Shown here in pieces: positions 11,776-22,173 of a stretch of 64,000 bases of DNA. The DNA comes from Apium graveolens (taxonomy: Eukaryota; Streptophyta; Magnoliopsida; Apiales; Apiaceae): NCBI RefSeq assembly GCF_009905375.1, contig NC_133648.1, positions 89,840,631 through 89,904,630 of the forward strand. Direction: 5' to 3'. The notes beneath the pieces were generated by a model, which made no database searches, had not been told where the DNA came from, and saw nothing but the letters and a program-made list of their open reading frames with translations. The first letter of the stretch is position 1, and every line of letters starts with the position of its first letter. A program made the translations under genes and the position numbers.

Positions 11776-12947
11776 TTGAATCGATGCTTGTCCTCAAGCG
11801 TCACAGACTCAAACTCAGAATAAAACATGCATGAATGCAAACTATATGAATGCATCGATCGCGATGACTAAACCAACCAACACATGACATATCAACAAAT
11901 GCAATTAGACGACTAAAGATCAATTAAATCTCGTAAGCTAACATACAACTAGAAATGTGGTTTGTGCGAATGCTTAACAGATATGCTTCAAAACTAGATC
12001 AATCACCATAACTTAATTATCCTCAAGGCAGTGACAAGCTTATACGAAGAATATATTCTAGACATAAAATGACTTATAACACTTCAAGTTTATTGGAGTT
12101 TATTACGGAATCATGCTTTTATTCAACACATAAACAAATGCTTATCCGATCGTACAATGAGTGAGGTCCACAAAAGACTTATGCAATGGTACCCATTTAG
12201 CGAGCGTTAGGTTAGCGGATCCCAGACTATAAAATCCTTAGGTCACTAGGCACAAAATCCCCTAAGAACTTAATAACTCGAATACCAAAGAGCTCACTCG
12301 TGATCAATTGTGCATTAAACCATATTTTTTTTCTTTTCTTTTCTTTCTATTTTTTTTTCAATTTCTGAGCAATTGCGTTTTGCTCCATCTTGCTCAACCC
12401 TAGACTACTCGTATACAATATGAGCCGGCTACTAGCCATTTGACGCCTAGCCACAACTAGTAATGAATTCCAATTTTTTCCAATCTTTTATCTTTTCATG
12501 CCTTTTATCATTAAGAACCTATCATGCATTCTAAGCAAAAGCAATAGATTAACCTCAAAAACCATCAACCCATGACAACAATCTAGTCCTTAAGCATACT
12601 CTAAGACTTAGTGAAATTACAAGTGTTTCTAGCATGCATTCCAACCTAACAAGATTCAACATCACTCTAACGCTATCACTACACTCGCATCAATATCACA
12701 TATAAATCGGTAAAGCAACACAAAGGGATCATGGTATATGCATGAGCTATATGACATGATAAATAAAGCTATAAAATAAAAAAACTATATAAAAAAACTA
12801 TATGGCAAAAATAAGCAACTATATGAACTAAACTAACATGAAAATGCAACTACATGACACACACATAAATATGTTCCTTAATTACCACCCCCAAACTTAA
12901 AATCTTCACTGTCCTCAATGAAGGTAATAGAAAGGAACACATGATAT
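11776..12947 (-). other. Athila-1 non-coding 3' spacer
   Basis: About 1.2 kb between the third ORF and the PPT with no coding frame. It contains a purine-rich tract (minus strand, 12325-12362). Around 12160-12260 is a block that recurs almost word for word in Athila-2 (42660-42785) and Athila-3 (52210-52330), including TAGGTCACTAGGCACAAA. Confidence 0.75.
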
Positions 12948-14137
12948 ACCTACTTAGAAGAATCATCATCATCATCACCCTCAAAGGGTGAAGTGTCAGG
13001 AGGTGGATAAGCAGACTCCTCACCATAAATGGGCCACTGGATGTCAGCTCCAAGGCCTCTAAATGCAGTCCCAAGTGCTTGGGTGAGCTCCTGCGCAAAC
13101 TGACTCTGCGACTCATACATCGCATCCATCCTCCTGGAAAGCCTCCTGTACTGGATATCAGCCAATCCCGAACCATCTCCTCCCTGGGCTCTCGAAGGAC
13201 CTGCCTCTCCCCGAGCCTGACTGGGCCTAGGCATGGTAGCATCAGCTGTTGGAACTCCTCCTAGGATATGATATTCCAAACCATGTGACTCGAGCTCTCC
13301 ACCCGTCTACTCCTGCATCGCATTCAGCGTCGATAAATCAATAGGAGCGACCGACATCTGCAGCTGCTCGTAAGAAGGCCACTGGACTCCACATGCCTTG
13401 CAAAACTTTGTGACAATAGAGGCATACGGGATAGAGTACTGCGATTTCCTCCTCAAAAACTTCAAAATCCCTTGGTAGATGTACTCACCAAGGTCCACAT
13501 AATATTCCTCATTCAGAATTCCCCATAACAACCTCGCCCTCTCCACTGTAACCTCATGTGCATGCACAGAAGGAAGAATATTAGCATGCATAAATGCATT
13601 CCAAGCACGAGCATACATGTTCATCGTGACAGCAGGAAAATTACGATACTTGTTGGTTCCCCTTTTGAACTTCCACACTGTGCCCGACCGACAGAGAGTA
13701 GCAATAATCAAGTCCATGTCAAAATCCTCGGGGGCCTTTTCATTCCAATTCTCCTCTTGTGGTTTCCTTTGTCGCTATCCAATTACCCGGCGAATCGCCT
13801 CAGGCTGATAATCAACAGTAAGCCCACGAACAACAGAAAACCCATTCTTGTCGACCTTGGCATTCGCATAGAACTCGCGAACGATACTCATCAGAACCGC
13901 CTCAGGTGACTCACAGAATGTAATGCATCCCTTCTCAGCAATCATCGGTAACAAATCACCATCCTTCCCTGATGGCAAAAACCCCCTCTCCCTCATAATA
14001 AGATTAGTCAGAAGCTTGGTGTACTCTTCTTCAGCAGCCCCATCCAACAATCAGGGCCTCGCAACAGTGTTCCTCGAAGAATAAACAGTCGGAATGGTGC
14101 TGCTGCTCCCTACAGTTCGTGCTATCTTCGGGGCCAT
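12948..14137 (-). pseudogene. Athila-1 third ORF (putative plant transposon protein / env-position ORF)
   Basis: An ATG at 14137 opens a frame of about 396 codons ending at 12948. It stays in one register and is interrupted only by three in-frame stops, near 14051, 13772 and 13304; the first looks like CGA to TGA. Conserved pieces such as VVRGLTVDYQPEAIRR, WKFKRGTNKYRNFP and YARAWNAFMHANILP place it with the plant-specific proteins that occupy the env position in Athila elements (often labelled putative plant transposon protein). The C-terminus ends in an Asp-rich run. I see no signal peptide or clear membrane segment. A TATA box lies about 100 nt upstream of the ATG. Function is unknown. Confidence 0.75.
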
Positions 14138-14233
14138 TAGAACTGAAAATAAGGGTTAGAGGGTTGTGTTTGGTGTGTAGGAGAGATTTCGTAGAGTTGA
14201 AAGTGTGTGGGATGTGTATGTAGAGGTTGTATG

Positions 14234-14241
14234 TATTTATA
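14234..14241 (-). promoter_or_regulatory. Candidate TATA box ahead of Athila-1 third ORF
   Basis: The minus strand reads GCCCTATAAATACAT, a textbook plant TATA context. It lies about 100 nt upstream of the ATG at 14137 and is followed by a pyrimidine-rich leader. A GC-rich cassette shared with the LTR lies 150 nt further upstream. Promoter activity is inferred. Confidence 0.5.
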
Positions 14242-14392
14242 GGGCAAATTAGGGTTAGAATTTGATTAGGAGTGGGAATTGTGGCAAAGTATGGGGGTAA
14301 AATTGTGGGTTAGTGGTGATATGCTGCTGTGGTTTTTGTTTTGTGTTTTTGTGTTTTTTAATAAGCTGAAAAAGAATTTTTCAAAATTCAGG

Positions 14393-14445
14393 GGTGCAGG
14401 CGGGCGCCTGCCAGCGCGCGACCGCCTAATCCTAGCAGGCTGCCA
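14393..14445 (-). repeat. GC-rich cassette in Athila-1 pol-ORF3 spacer
   Basis: Contains CAGGCGGGCGCCTGC, identical to the element's LTR cassette, plus GCGCGCGACCGCC. It is surrounded by AT-rich DNA (14250-14570) with no gene. Confidence 0.8.
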
Positions 14446-14574
14446 ACAATTTTCTGATTTTTTTGGGTTTTTGGATAAAGTACTAAATTCTAAGGTGACT
14501 TATGGTCTCATATCTTGGGTTGCCTCCCAAAAAGTGCTTCTTTTATGTCATTAGCTTGACGTAGAGTAATGCGA

Positions 14575-15720
14575 TCAAGTTGACAATAAAACGGCACTAA
14601 CCACTTCACGGTTTGTCGTATCCCCATAATGGTGCTTCAATCTCTGACCATTTACTTTGAATGCTTGGCCCAGATCGTTCTCAAAAATCTCCACCGCTCC
14701 ATGTGGAAACACAGTTTTGACGATAAGTGGTCCAGACCACCTTGATTTCAACTTTCCAGATAAAAGTTGGAGACGAGAGTTGAATAGAAGAACTTGTTGT
14801 CCCGACATGAATGACTTAGGCGATAGCTTCCTGTCATGCCACCTTTTTACCTTTTCCTTGTATATTTTGTTGTTTTCGTATGCTTAAAGTCGAAATTTAT
14901 CAAGTTCATTTAACTGAAGCATTCGCTTCTTCCCAGCTGCATCTAGATCAAGGTTTAACTTCTTCAATGCCCGATAAGCCTTATGCTCAAGCTCCGCAGG
15001 TAAATGACATCCCTTACCATAACCAAGTTGAAACGGGGACATCCCAAGTGGAGTCTTGTATGCTGTTCTATAAGCCCAAACAGCTTCATCGAGCTTCAAA
15101 GACCAATACTTCCTTGACGGACAAACGACTTTCTCTAGAATGCGCTTGATCTCTCTATTAGACACTTCAACTTGACCATTAGTTTACGGATGATAGGCAG
15201 TAGCAATACGATGATTCATATTGTAGCGTTGCATCATAGAAGTGAACTTACGATTGCAGAAATGCGACCCTTCATCACTTATGATAACTCGTGGCATTCC
15301 AAACCTTGTGAATATCTGCTTATGAAGAAAACTCCACACTACCTTTGCATCATTAGTCGGTAGAGCCTTGACTTCTACCCATTTCGAGACATAATCGACT
15401 GCCAGCAAGATGTACTGATTATTGCAGGACGAGATAAATGGTCCCATGAAATCGATTCCTCAAACATCGAAGATATCAACTTCAAGCATCACATTTAAAG
15501 GCATCTCATCCTTTCTGGTAAGATTCCCAACTCTTTGGCAACAATCACACCTTAAAACGAACTGATGTGCATCCTTAAACAACATAGGCCAGAAAAAACG
15601 TGCTTGAAGAATATGAGCTGCTGTCTTTTCACCACCATAATGTCCATCATAAACTGTGGAATGACAGTCTCGTAATATCCCTTCCGTCTCACGGAATGGG
15701 ATACATCTCATGATTATCTG
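14575..15720 (-). pseudogene. Athila-1 integrase
   Basis: On the minus strand an HHCC zinc domain ([13 protein letters not shown] through CDCCQRVGN) precedes the catalytic core. The first Asp is in GIDFMGPF, the second in [10 protein letters not shown], and the Glu in NGQVEVSN, so the DDE residues are present. C-terminal to it are [21 protein letters not shown] and a [19 protein letters not shown] end. In-frame stops occur between the zinc domain and the core (near 15458) and just before NGQVEVSN (a TAA, near 15180), with another after the core (near 14881). Integrase would insert the cDNA, but this copy cannot make a full protein. Confidence 0.85.
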
Positions 15721-15899
15721 GTCAGCTCCTTGTCTAAATAAATATGGTTCATCCCACATGTACCACTTCACCTCATGCATAAACTTCTTCTTTTGAGCCG
15801 CATTCATATTAGGAGGCATTATATTGCTAACAAGATAGTTCGCAATGTCTGCGAACCATGGCTCTTCCTCTTGAATTGCGAATAACTGCTCATCCGGAA

Positions 15900-16254
15900 A
15901 AGATTCGTTGATCAATATCTTATCATGTAAATTAGAATTGGGATTCTCCAATCTAGAGAGATGGTTAGCTACTTGATTTTCAGTATCTTTTCGATCCTTG
16001 ATCTCTAACTCGAATTCCTGTAGCAAGAGAGCCCAACAAATAAGTCTAGGTTTCGAATCCTTTTTTGAGACCAGATAGCGGATGGCAGCGTGATCAGTGA
16101 ACACTGTCACCTTTGTCCCAAGTAGATAAGATCGAAATTTTTCGAAACAAAAAACTATAGCCAAGAGCTCCTTCTCAGTAGTGGTGTAGTTCAGTTGGGC
16201 TCCATTTAGCGTCTTACTAGCATAATAGACCACATGAAAGATATTATTCTTTCA
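15900..16254 (-). pseudogene. Athila-1 RNase H
   Basis: The minus-strand frame begins [17 protein letters not shown] and includes [24 protein letters not shown] and the terminal NHLSRLE. These are the standard blocks of gypsy RNase H. Two consecutive stops (TAG TGA) sit at its start, replacing the Gln-Arg seen at the same place in Athila-2. A poorly conserved linker follows before integrase. Confidence 0.85.
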
Positions 16255-17780
16255 CTACCCAAGAACTGCTCCCACTGCATAATCACTTGCATCGCACATC
16301 ATCTCAAAAGGTTCTCTCCAATCAGGTGCCGTAATAACTGGTGCGGTGATTAAACTCATCTTAAGAGTCTCGAATTCTGCCAAACATTCATCATCAAATT
16401 TGAAAGGCACATCTTTCTCGAGCAAGTTGCACAACGGCTTAGATATATTATAGAAGTCCTTGATGGAACGCCGATAAAAACCCGCATGACCAAGAAAGCT
16501 ACGAATTCCTTTCACAAAAATAGGTGGCAGAAGATTTTCAATGATACCCACCTTGGCTTTATCCACCTCAAGACCTTTATTAGAGACCTTGTGCCCAAGA
16601 ATGATGCTTTCTGCACCATGAAGTGACATTTTTCCCAATTGAGCACCAAATTGGTTTCCATACACCTTTTGAGCACCAAACGGAGATTATTCAAGCATTC
16701 ATCATACGAATGTCCAAAGACGGAGAAGTCGTCCATGAACACTTCGACATTATTTCCAATCATATCAGAGAATATAGCCATTATGCATCTCTGAAAAGTG
16801 GCAGGTGCACCACATAAGCCAAAAGAGACTCTGCGAAAAGTAAACGTGCCAAATGGACAAGTGAAAGTAGTCTTCTCTTGATCTTCTGGTGCAATGCAAA
16901 TCTGATTATATCCCGAATAGCCGTCCAGAAGACAATAATACTCATGACCAGCCAACCTGTCAAGCATTTGATCAATGAATGGAAGAGGGAAGTGATCCTT
17001 CCTCGTGGCTTTTTTCAACTTTCTATAGTCCATGCATACCCTCCATCCTGTGACTGTTCGAGTGGGGATGAGCTCATTCTTTTCATTTGCTACCACAGTA
17101 ATACCTTCTTGCTTAGGTACACATTGCTCGGGGCTCACCCAAGAACTGTCAGAAATAGGATATATGATTCCTGCATCCAGCCACTTTAGAATTTCTTTCT
17201 TCACCACTTCTTTCATGATAGGATTAAGCCTTTTCTGTTGCTCAATAGTCGGCTTACTACCTTCCTCTAGCAGAATTTTATGCATGCAGTACGAAGGGTT
17301 GATCCCTTATATATCTGCTATAGTCCATCCGATGGCCGATTTGAATTCTCTCAGAATCCTCAAGAGCTTGTCCTCATCACTACCTGAAAGGTCAGATGCA
17401 ATAATAACAGGCAAAGTAGATGCATCACCTAAAAAAGCGTACCTCAAGTGTTCAGGCAATGGTTTAAGCTCCAAAGTAGGTGCTTCCTCAATAGATGGTT
17501 TGAGCTTTCCCTCAGCATTCTTGAGATCAGTATTTCCCAGAGATTCAAATGGCATGTCTAGCTTTCGTTTCCAAGGAGAAACATTCAGATATTGTAACTG
17601 CTCATTGCCTTCATCATCTTCAATGTCGAAATCCCCCAATAAGGCTTTTTCTGAGGTATCAGACCTTAGCACATGATCAAGTTCTGAAGTAACTGCATAA
17701 TCGACCAAATCGACCTTGAAGCACTCCTCATCTTCTGTAGGGAATTTCATCGCATTGAATATATTGAATATCACATCTTG
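16255..17780 (-). pseudogene. Athila-1 reverse transcriptase
   Basis: Blocks run in order: the acidic upstream region (LPEHLRYAFLGD), HKILLEEGSKP, KEILKWLDAGIIYPISDSSW, WRVCMDYRKLN-type fingers, DHFPLPFIDQMLDRLAGH, YCLLDGYSGYNQI and the catalytic EVFMDDFSVFG (near 16720-16745). After KCHFMV the frame shifts between about 16665 and 16512, and the connection domain continues in the other register. A TAA also separates the upstream region from RT near 17306. The catalytic Asp pair is intact. Confidence 0.9.
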
Positions 17781-18130
17781 ATCTTGCACCCTCATAGTGA
17801 GTTCACCATAGTACGGTGTGTCGCCAAGAAAGTTCTTCCCAAGTTTATGGGAATCTTCTTATCTTCCTCGAAATCCAGAATGACAAAATCTGCAGGAATG
17901 ATGAACTTGTCCACCTTTACTAGCACGTCCTCCACGATGCCTCGTGGGTATGTAATCGAACTATCAGCCAATTGTAGAGACATGTAGGTGGGCTTCGGAT
18001 CAGGAAAATTTAACTTTTTGAAGATAAACAACGACATCATATTGATGATTGCTCCCAAATTGTAAAGGCACTTGTCAAATAAAAACTTTCCAATGGTGCA
18101 AGGAATGGTGTAACTACCTGATCCTTAAGT
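17781..18130 (-). pseudogene. Athila-1 protease with mutated active site
   Basis: The aspartic protease region reads CLYNLGAIINMM where Athila-2 has CDLGASINLM, so the catalytic Asp is replaced by Asn. Downstream are [29 protein letters not shown] and [14 protein letters not shown], the usual Athila protease tail. Register changes at both ends join it to gag and RT. Confidence 0.75.
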
Positions 18131-19790
18131 TTTGGAGGTAACTTTTGCTGCAGCATGGCACTGCACTCTTCCGTCAGAGCAACGATATCTAGATCATCCA
18201 TTTTCACCTTCCTTGATAGAATACCTTTCATGAATTTCGCATAACTAGGCATTTGTTCCAGAGCATCAGCGAAAGGTATGTTGATGTGAAGTTTCTTGAA
18301 CACCTCCAGAAATTAACCAAATTGCTTGTCCAGCTTTTGTTTTTGCAATCGCTTAGGAAAAGGTGGTGAAGGATAGAGCTGTTTCTCCCCTATATTACCC
18401 TCAGGCAGAGTGTGTTCAACAGTAGTCTTCCTTGGTTCCCCCTCTTTCTCTTTTTGCTTTTCTTCTTCATCCTTAACTTCAACTTCTACCTCTTTTTCTT
18501 TTTCAGCATCAACAACTTTTCCAGACCTTAAGGTGACAGCTTTGACTTACTCTTTAGCTTCCTTCCTGCCTGGAACTTCAGTATCGCTGGGAAGTGTTCC
18601 TGGTTGACGATTGAGCAAGGCATTGGCTATTTGTCCAATTTGATTTTCCAAGGTCTTGATAAAAACAACCTGACTTTTGCACAATAGCTTTAACTCCTCA
18701 AAATCAGCACTAGAAGGTGGAGCAGCACCTCCTTGTTGAGGATATGATTGCCTTTGAGCAAATTGTTGATGTTGCTGAAATCCAGGTGGATTAAACTATT
18801 TACTTGCAGCTTGCTGACATGGTTATGGAACAGCATTCTGATTATTGCTCCAGCTGAAATTGGGATGATTTATGTTATTAGGATGATAAGTAGCAGGCAC
18901 AGGCTGCTGCGGTCGCTGAAAATTATTCATATACTGAATAGATTCATTAAAAAGAGAACACTGATCCATAGCATGGGAGCCTGCACAAAGATCACAGACA
19001 CTAGCTATTTGATTTACTCCATAGTTGGCTAAAAAATCGACCTTCATAGACAACGCCTGAAGCTGCGCTGCAATAGCTGTAGCTACATCAACTTCCAGAA
19101 TACCTACTACCTTCCCAGGAATCATCCTTTGAGTTGGGTTTTGATACTCATTTGCATCCATAGTTTCAATGAGATTATAGGCCTCGGTATAGCTTTTGGC
19201 CCACAAGGCACCTCCAGAAGCTGCATCGAGCATGGGCCTAGATTGGGCCCCCAAACCATTGTAGAAACCAGTGATCACCATGCAGTCAGACATACCATGA
19301 TGTGGACACTTTCTCAACATCTCCTTGTAGCGCTCCCAAGCTTTGCACATAGATTCTCCTTGTTGCTGTGCAATCTGAGTAAGAGCACTCCTCATAGCTG
19401 CAGTCTTGGCCATTGGATAGAACTTCACCAGAAACTTTTACGTAAGATCTTCCCAAGTAGTGATGGACCCAGCTGGTAAAGAATGTAACCAGTCCTTAGC
19501 TTTGTCCCTCAAAGAGAATGGGAAAAGCATCAGCTTGATAGCCTCATCAGTAACACCATTATATTTGAAAGTACTACAGATCTCGACAAAATTCCTGATA
19601 TACATGTTAGGATCTTCAGTCGCATCACCTTCGAAAGAAACATAATTCTGCACCATCTGAATAGTGCCCGGCTTGATTTCAAAAGTATTGGCCTGAATAG
19701 CCGGATGAATGATGCTTGACTAAATGTCATCAATTTTAGGCCGAGAAAAGCCATAAGAGCTGGATCAGCTTGAACTATACGATCACCCAT
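18131..19790 (-). pseudogene. Athila-1 gag
   Basis: The minus-strand frame holds the Athila gag core: EDPNMYIRNFVEICSTF, LFPFSLRDKAKDWLHSLP, WEDLT, then AWERYKEMLRKCPHHG and FYNGLG. The zinc knuckle CDLCAGSHAMDQC lies at about 18958-19001. A Gln/Pro/Asn-rich region follows, then a Glu/Lys-rich stretch and the conserved FKKLHINIPFADALEQMPSY segment before protease. In-frame stops occur near 19437 and 18820. It would be the capsid and nucleocapsid precursor. Confidence 0.85.
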
Positions 19791-20037
19791 TGTTTCAGGT
19801 TCTTTATTTTCACTCTCTTTATCCGAATCTTCAAAAACTATCTTCTCCGGAAAGTCAAGAGATGTATCTGTCTCCTCAGCTTTATCTATATTCCTCTAGC
19901 GAGTGCGAGAACGTGTTTGCATAAATGCTCGCTAGAGTACCTGAAACACAACCGAAAGAAGTAAGTAACAAGTCTTAATCAATGAATCCTAATGACCACT
20001 GATGGCAAGTACATAAACTAAACAAATTAACACCGAG

Positions 20038-20055
20038 TCCCCGACAGCAGCGCCA
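20038..20055 (-). promoter_or_regulatory. Primer binding site of Athila-1
   Basis: The minus strand reads TGGCGCTGCTGTCGGGGA, six bases inside the 5' LTR edge. It is close to the TGGCGCCGTTGCCGGGGA type found in Athila/Tat elements and attributed to tRNA-Asp. Confidence 0.7.
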
Positions 20056-20061
20056 AAAACT

Positions 20062-21427
20062 TGTTAGGTATAAAGCATGCGCTAAATAAATCATGCAAGT
20101 ATACGCATTCACAAGTAATATAGAATGATTTCTAGTTCGTTTCCACAGAGACTCTGATTAATTATATCTAATTAACACTTACTCACCAATGTATGATTAC
20201 TCTTCAATGTCAAGACAATAACAATTAAGGTTGATTAACTAATATTAACTACGGGAATTAAATACTTGAATTAACAATATTAAACACACATAAGATCATA
20301 ACTTCATTACTACTACATTCAATAGTCATTGTTATTACCCTTAGCATGTAATGGTGATGATATTAATCGAACAACACAAAACTGATAAACGACAACTTTC
20401 ATTGTATGAATACCTAACTACCAAGCATCCACAATTAAGATAGAAGTTGAATAGGCATCAATTATGTTGAGACCCTATATGTCTACAGAATTTGACAACA
20501 TAAAGATTTAAGCACAAGTTATTCATGATGATTACACAGGGCAAGTAAAACGGTTAGAGTTGCCCACTAATCATGCATACAATACATGAACCCGTGCTAG
20601 CATAGCAAGTTCTAAATCTCAAGATTCACTGTCGCTTCACAAGAGATTAACAGGTTATCTTACATGTTCGCGACGCACATAAGACGAATAAGCACAACCT
20701 ATGCTAGATATCATACAATCACCACATACCAAGGTATTAAACAATTAACTAAAGAAATCCATAGTAAATCCGCTATGATTTCATGATCACGATTAGACCA
20801 TGATAGAACTCATCATCACCATGGGTTCATATGAAAGCATGATAAAAACACAACGATATAAACTAATAAGTATACTTAATAAATAATGATGTACATCACA
20901 AGTGTAATAAGGTTCAAAGCATAAAGAAAACTAGCATCCACTGTTACAATGAATTAAAAAAATCACAAGATAAACGTCTCTCCTTCATTATTGTGTGCTA
21001 AAACGGACTTCTTAATCTTCTTGCCTTCGCTCTCGATTATCTTCTATGAAGAAAACGTCTTGCCAAAAGGTTTATATAATAACCCAAAAGAACCAGTGCT
21101 AACAGAAGCCCAATTGAACTCTAATTAATAAAATCCAGATTCTAAAAATCCGCACCCAGGCGGCCGCCTCCTTCTTCCAGGAGGGAGTCTGCTACCAGGC
21201 GGTCGCCTGCTCCCATCAGGCGGGCGCCTGCATCACTTCTGGAAAAAATATTATTTTACTTCTATTTTTGCTGAATTCTTCGCACATCAACCTGGGACTG
21301 GTTCCAAGCACTTCCTTAGGCTTATTTTAATGAAATCCACCTATCTAAGCAAGTTATACCCTGAAATGCAAAAACACTCAAAAACACGTCAAATACACAA
21401 AATACTTGTGTTCAAGACACCAATTCA
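20062..21427 (-). mobile_element. Athila-1 5' LTR, outer end truncated
   Basis: Matches 10350-11764 from TGTTAGG (20062) to CACCAATTCA (21427). The last ~40 bp of the outer end, including the terminal TG on the minus strand, are missing. It joins copia-C gag through a 17-bp templated duplication (21428-21444 equals 21481-21497). The GC-rich cassette is present. Confidence 0.9.
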
Positions 21428-22031
21428 AGCATAAACTTTCTGTTGATGTGTTCTTTTGTTCCAGGTGAACTGGGAGTGTCAGCATAAACTTTCTGTTAGA
21501 CTCTCGTATAGGGTAAACTTTCCCTTGCAGCTTTAATTCACTTAACAGTCTTGTATATCTCTCAAAGAGTGAAGATAGTGCTTCTCCGGGTTGAAGTTTG
21601 AATGCCTCATACTGAGTCGTCAGAATATCCATCCTGTTTTCTTTGACTTCTTCTGTTCCTTCCATCAAAAGCTCAATGGTATCCCACATATCTTTTGCAC
21701 TGTTACATCCTAGAAGTTGATGACTCATATCATTATCGGTCAATTCCACAAATATTAGTTGAAGGATTGTGTCCAGATTTATCAACTCCTTATCGGTTTC
21801 CGTATATTTAGACGGATCCCTGGGAGTGGATGAGGAAGGAATTCTCACACCAGTTGTGGTTGTGGATTCAACAACTACTTCCATCGGAACATAAGGTCCA
21901 CTCAGTAATATCCCAATATAAAGTGGATTCGAAGCTTTCATAAACAGTATCATCTTTTTCTTCCATAGGTTGTAATTATCTCTATCGAATGGGGGAACCT
22001 TTATACTTATAATTCTTTGGTTGTTCATCAT
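21428..22031 (-). pseudogene. Copia-C gag, 5' half
   Basis: A minus-strand frame from an ATG at 22031 reads through the copia gag N-terminus: IKVPPFDRDNYNLWKKKM, ASNPLYIGILLSGPY, CNSAKDMWDTIELLMEGTEE and SLFERYTRLLSELKL. It ends where Athila-1 was inserted, and the last residues of the open frame come from the LTR. The continuation is at 9026-10349. A few codons between the halves are lost. Confidence 0.85.
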
Positions 22032-22159
22032 CTTGGCGGAATTAAATTATTTAAAGTTCAAAAATTTCAATAAATGAGAATTTTTGAAAATTAAAAAATT
22101 TAAGAATTTCCAAGAACTTGTTTCTTTCTCCGGATCTTGATTTGTATGTCAATCAACAA

Positions 22160-22171
22160 GCTCTGATGCCA
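22160..22171 (-). promoter_or_regulatory. Primer binding site of copia-C
   Basis: The minus strand reads TGGCATCAGAGC, one base from the initiator tRNA-Met type TGGTATCAGAGC, two bases from the LTR edge. Confidence 0.8.
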
Positions 22172-22173
22172 AT

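Larger units (their letters stand above)
10350..21427 (-). mobile_element. Athila-1, nearly complete Athila element nested in copia-C gag
   Basis: On the minus strand the order is 5' LTR (21427-20062), PBS, leader, gag, protease, RT, RNase H, integrase, spacer, third ORF, non-coding spacer, PPT, 3' LTR (11764-10350). The two LTRs are clearly alike with scattered differences. The outer ~40 bp of the 5' LTR are missing. Both flanks are parts of one copia gag gene. All reading frames contain nonsense codons or shifts, so it is not autonomous now. Confidence 0.9.

Noticed and set aside
17032..17676. 214-codon open frame on the plus strand
   Set aside because: It is the antisense shadow of the Athila-1 RT and upstream region.
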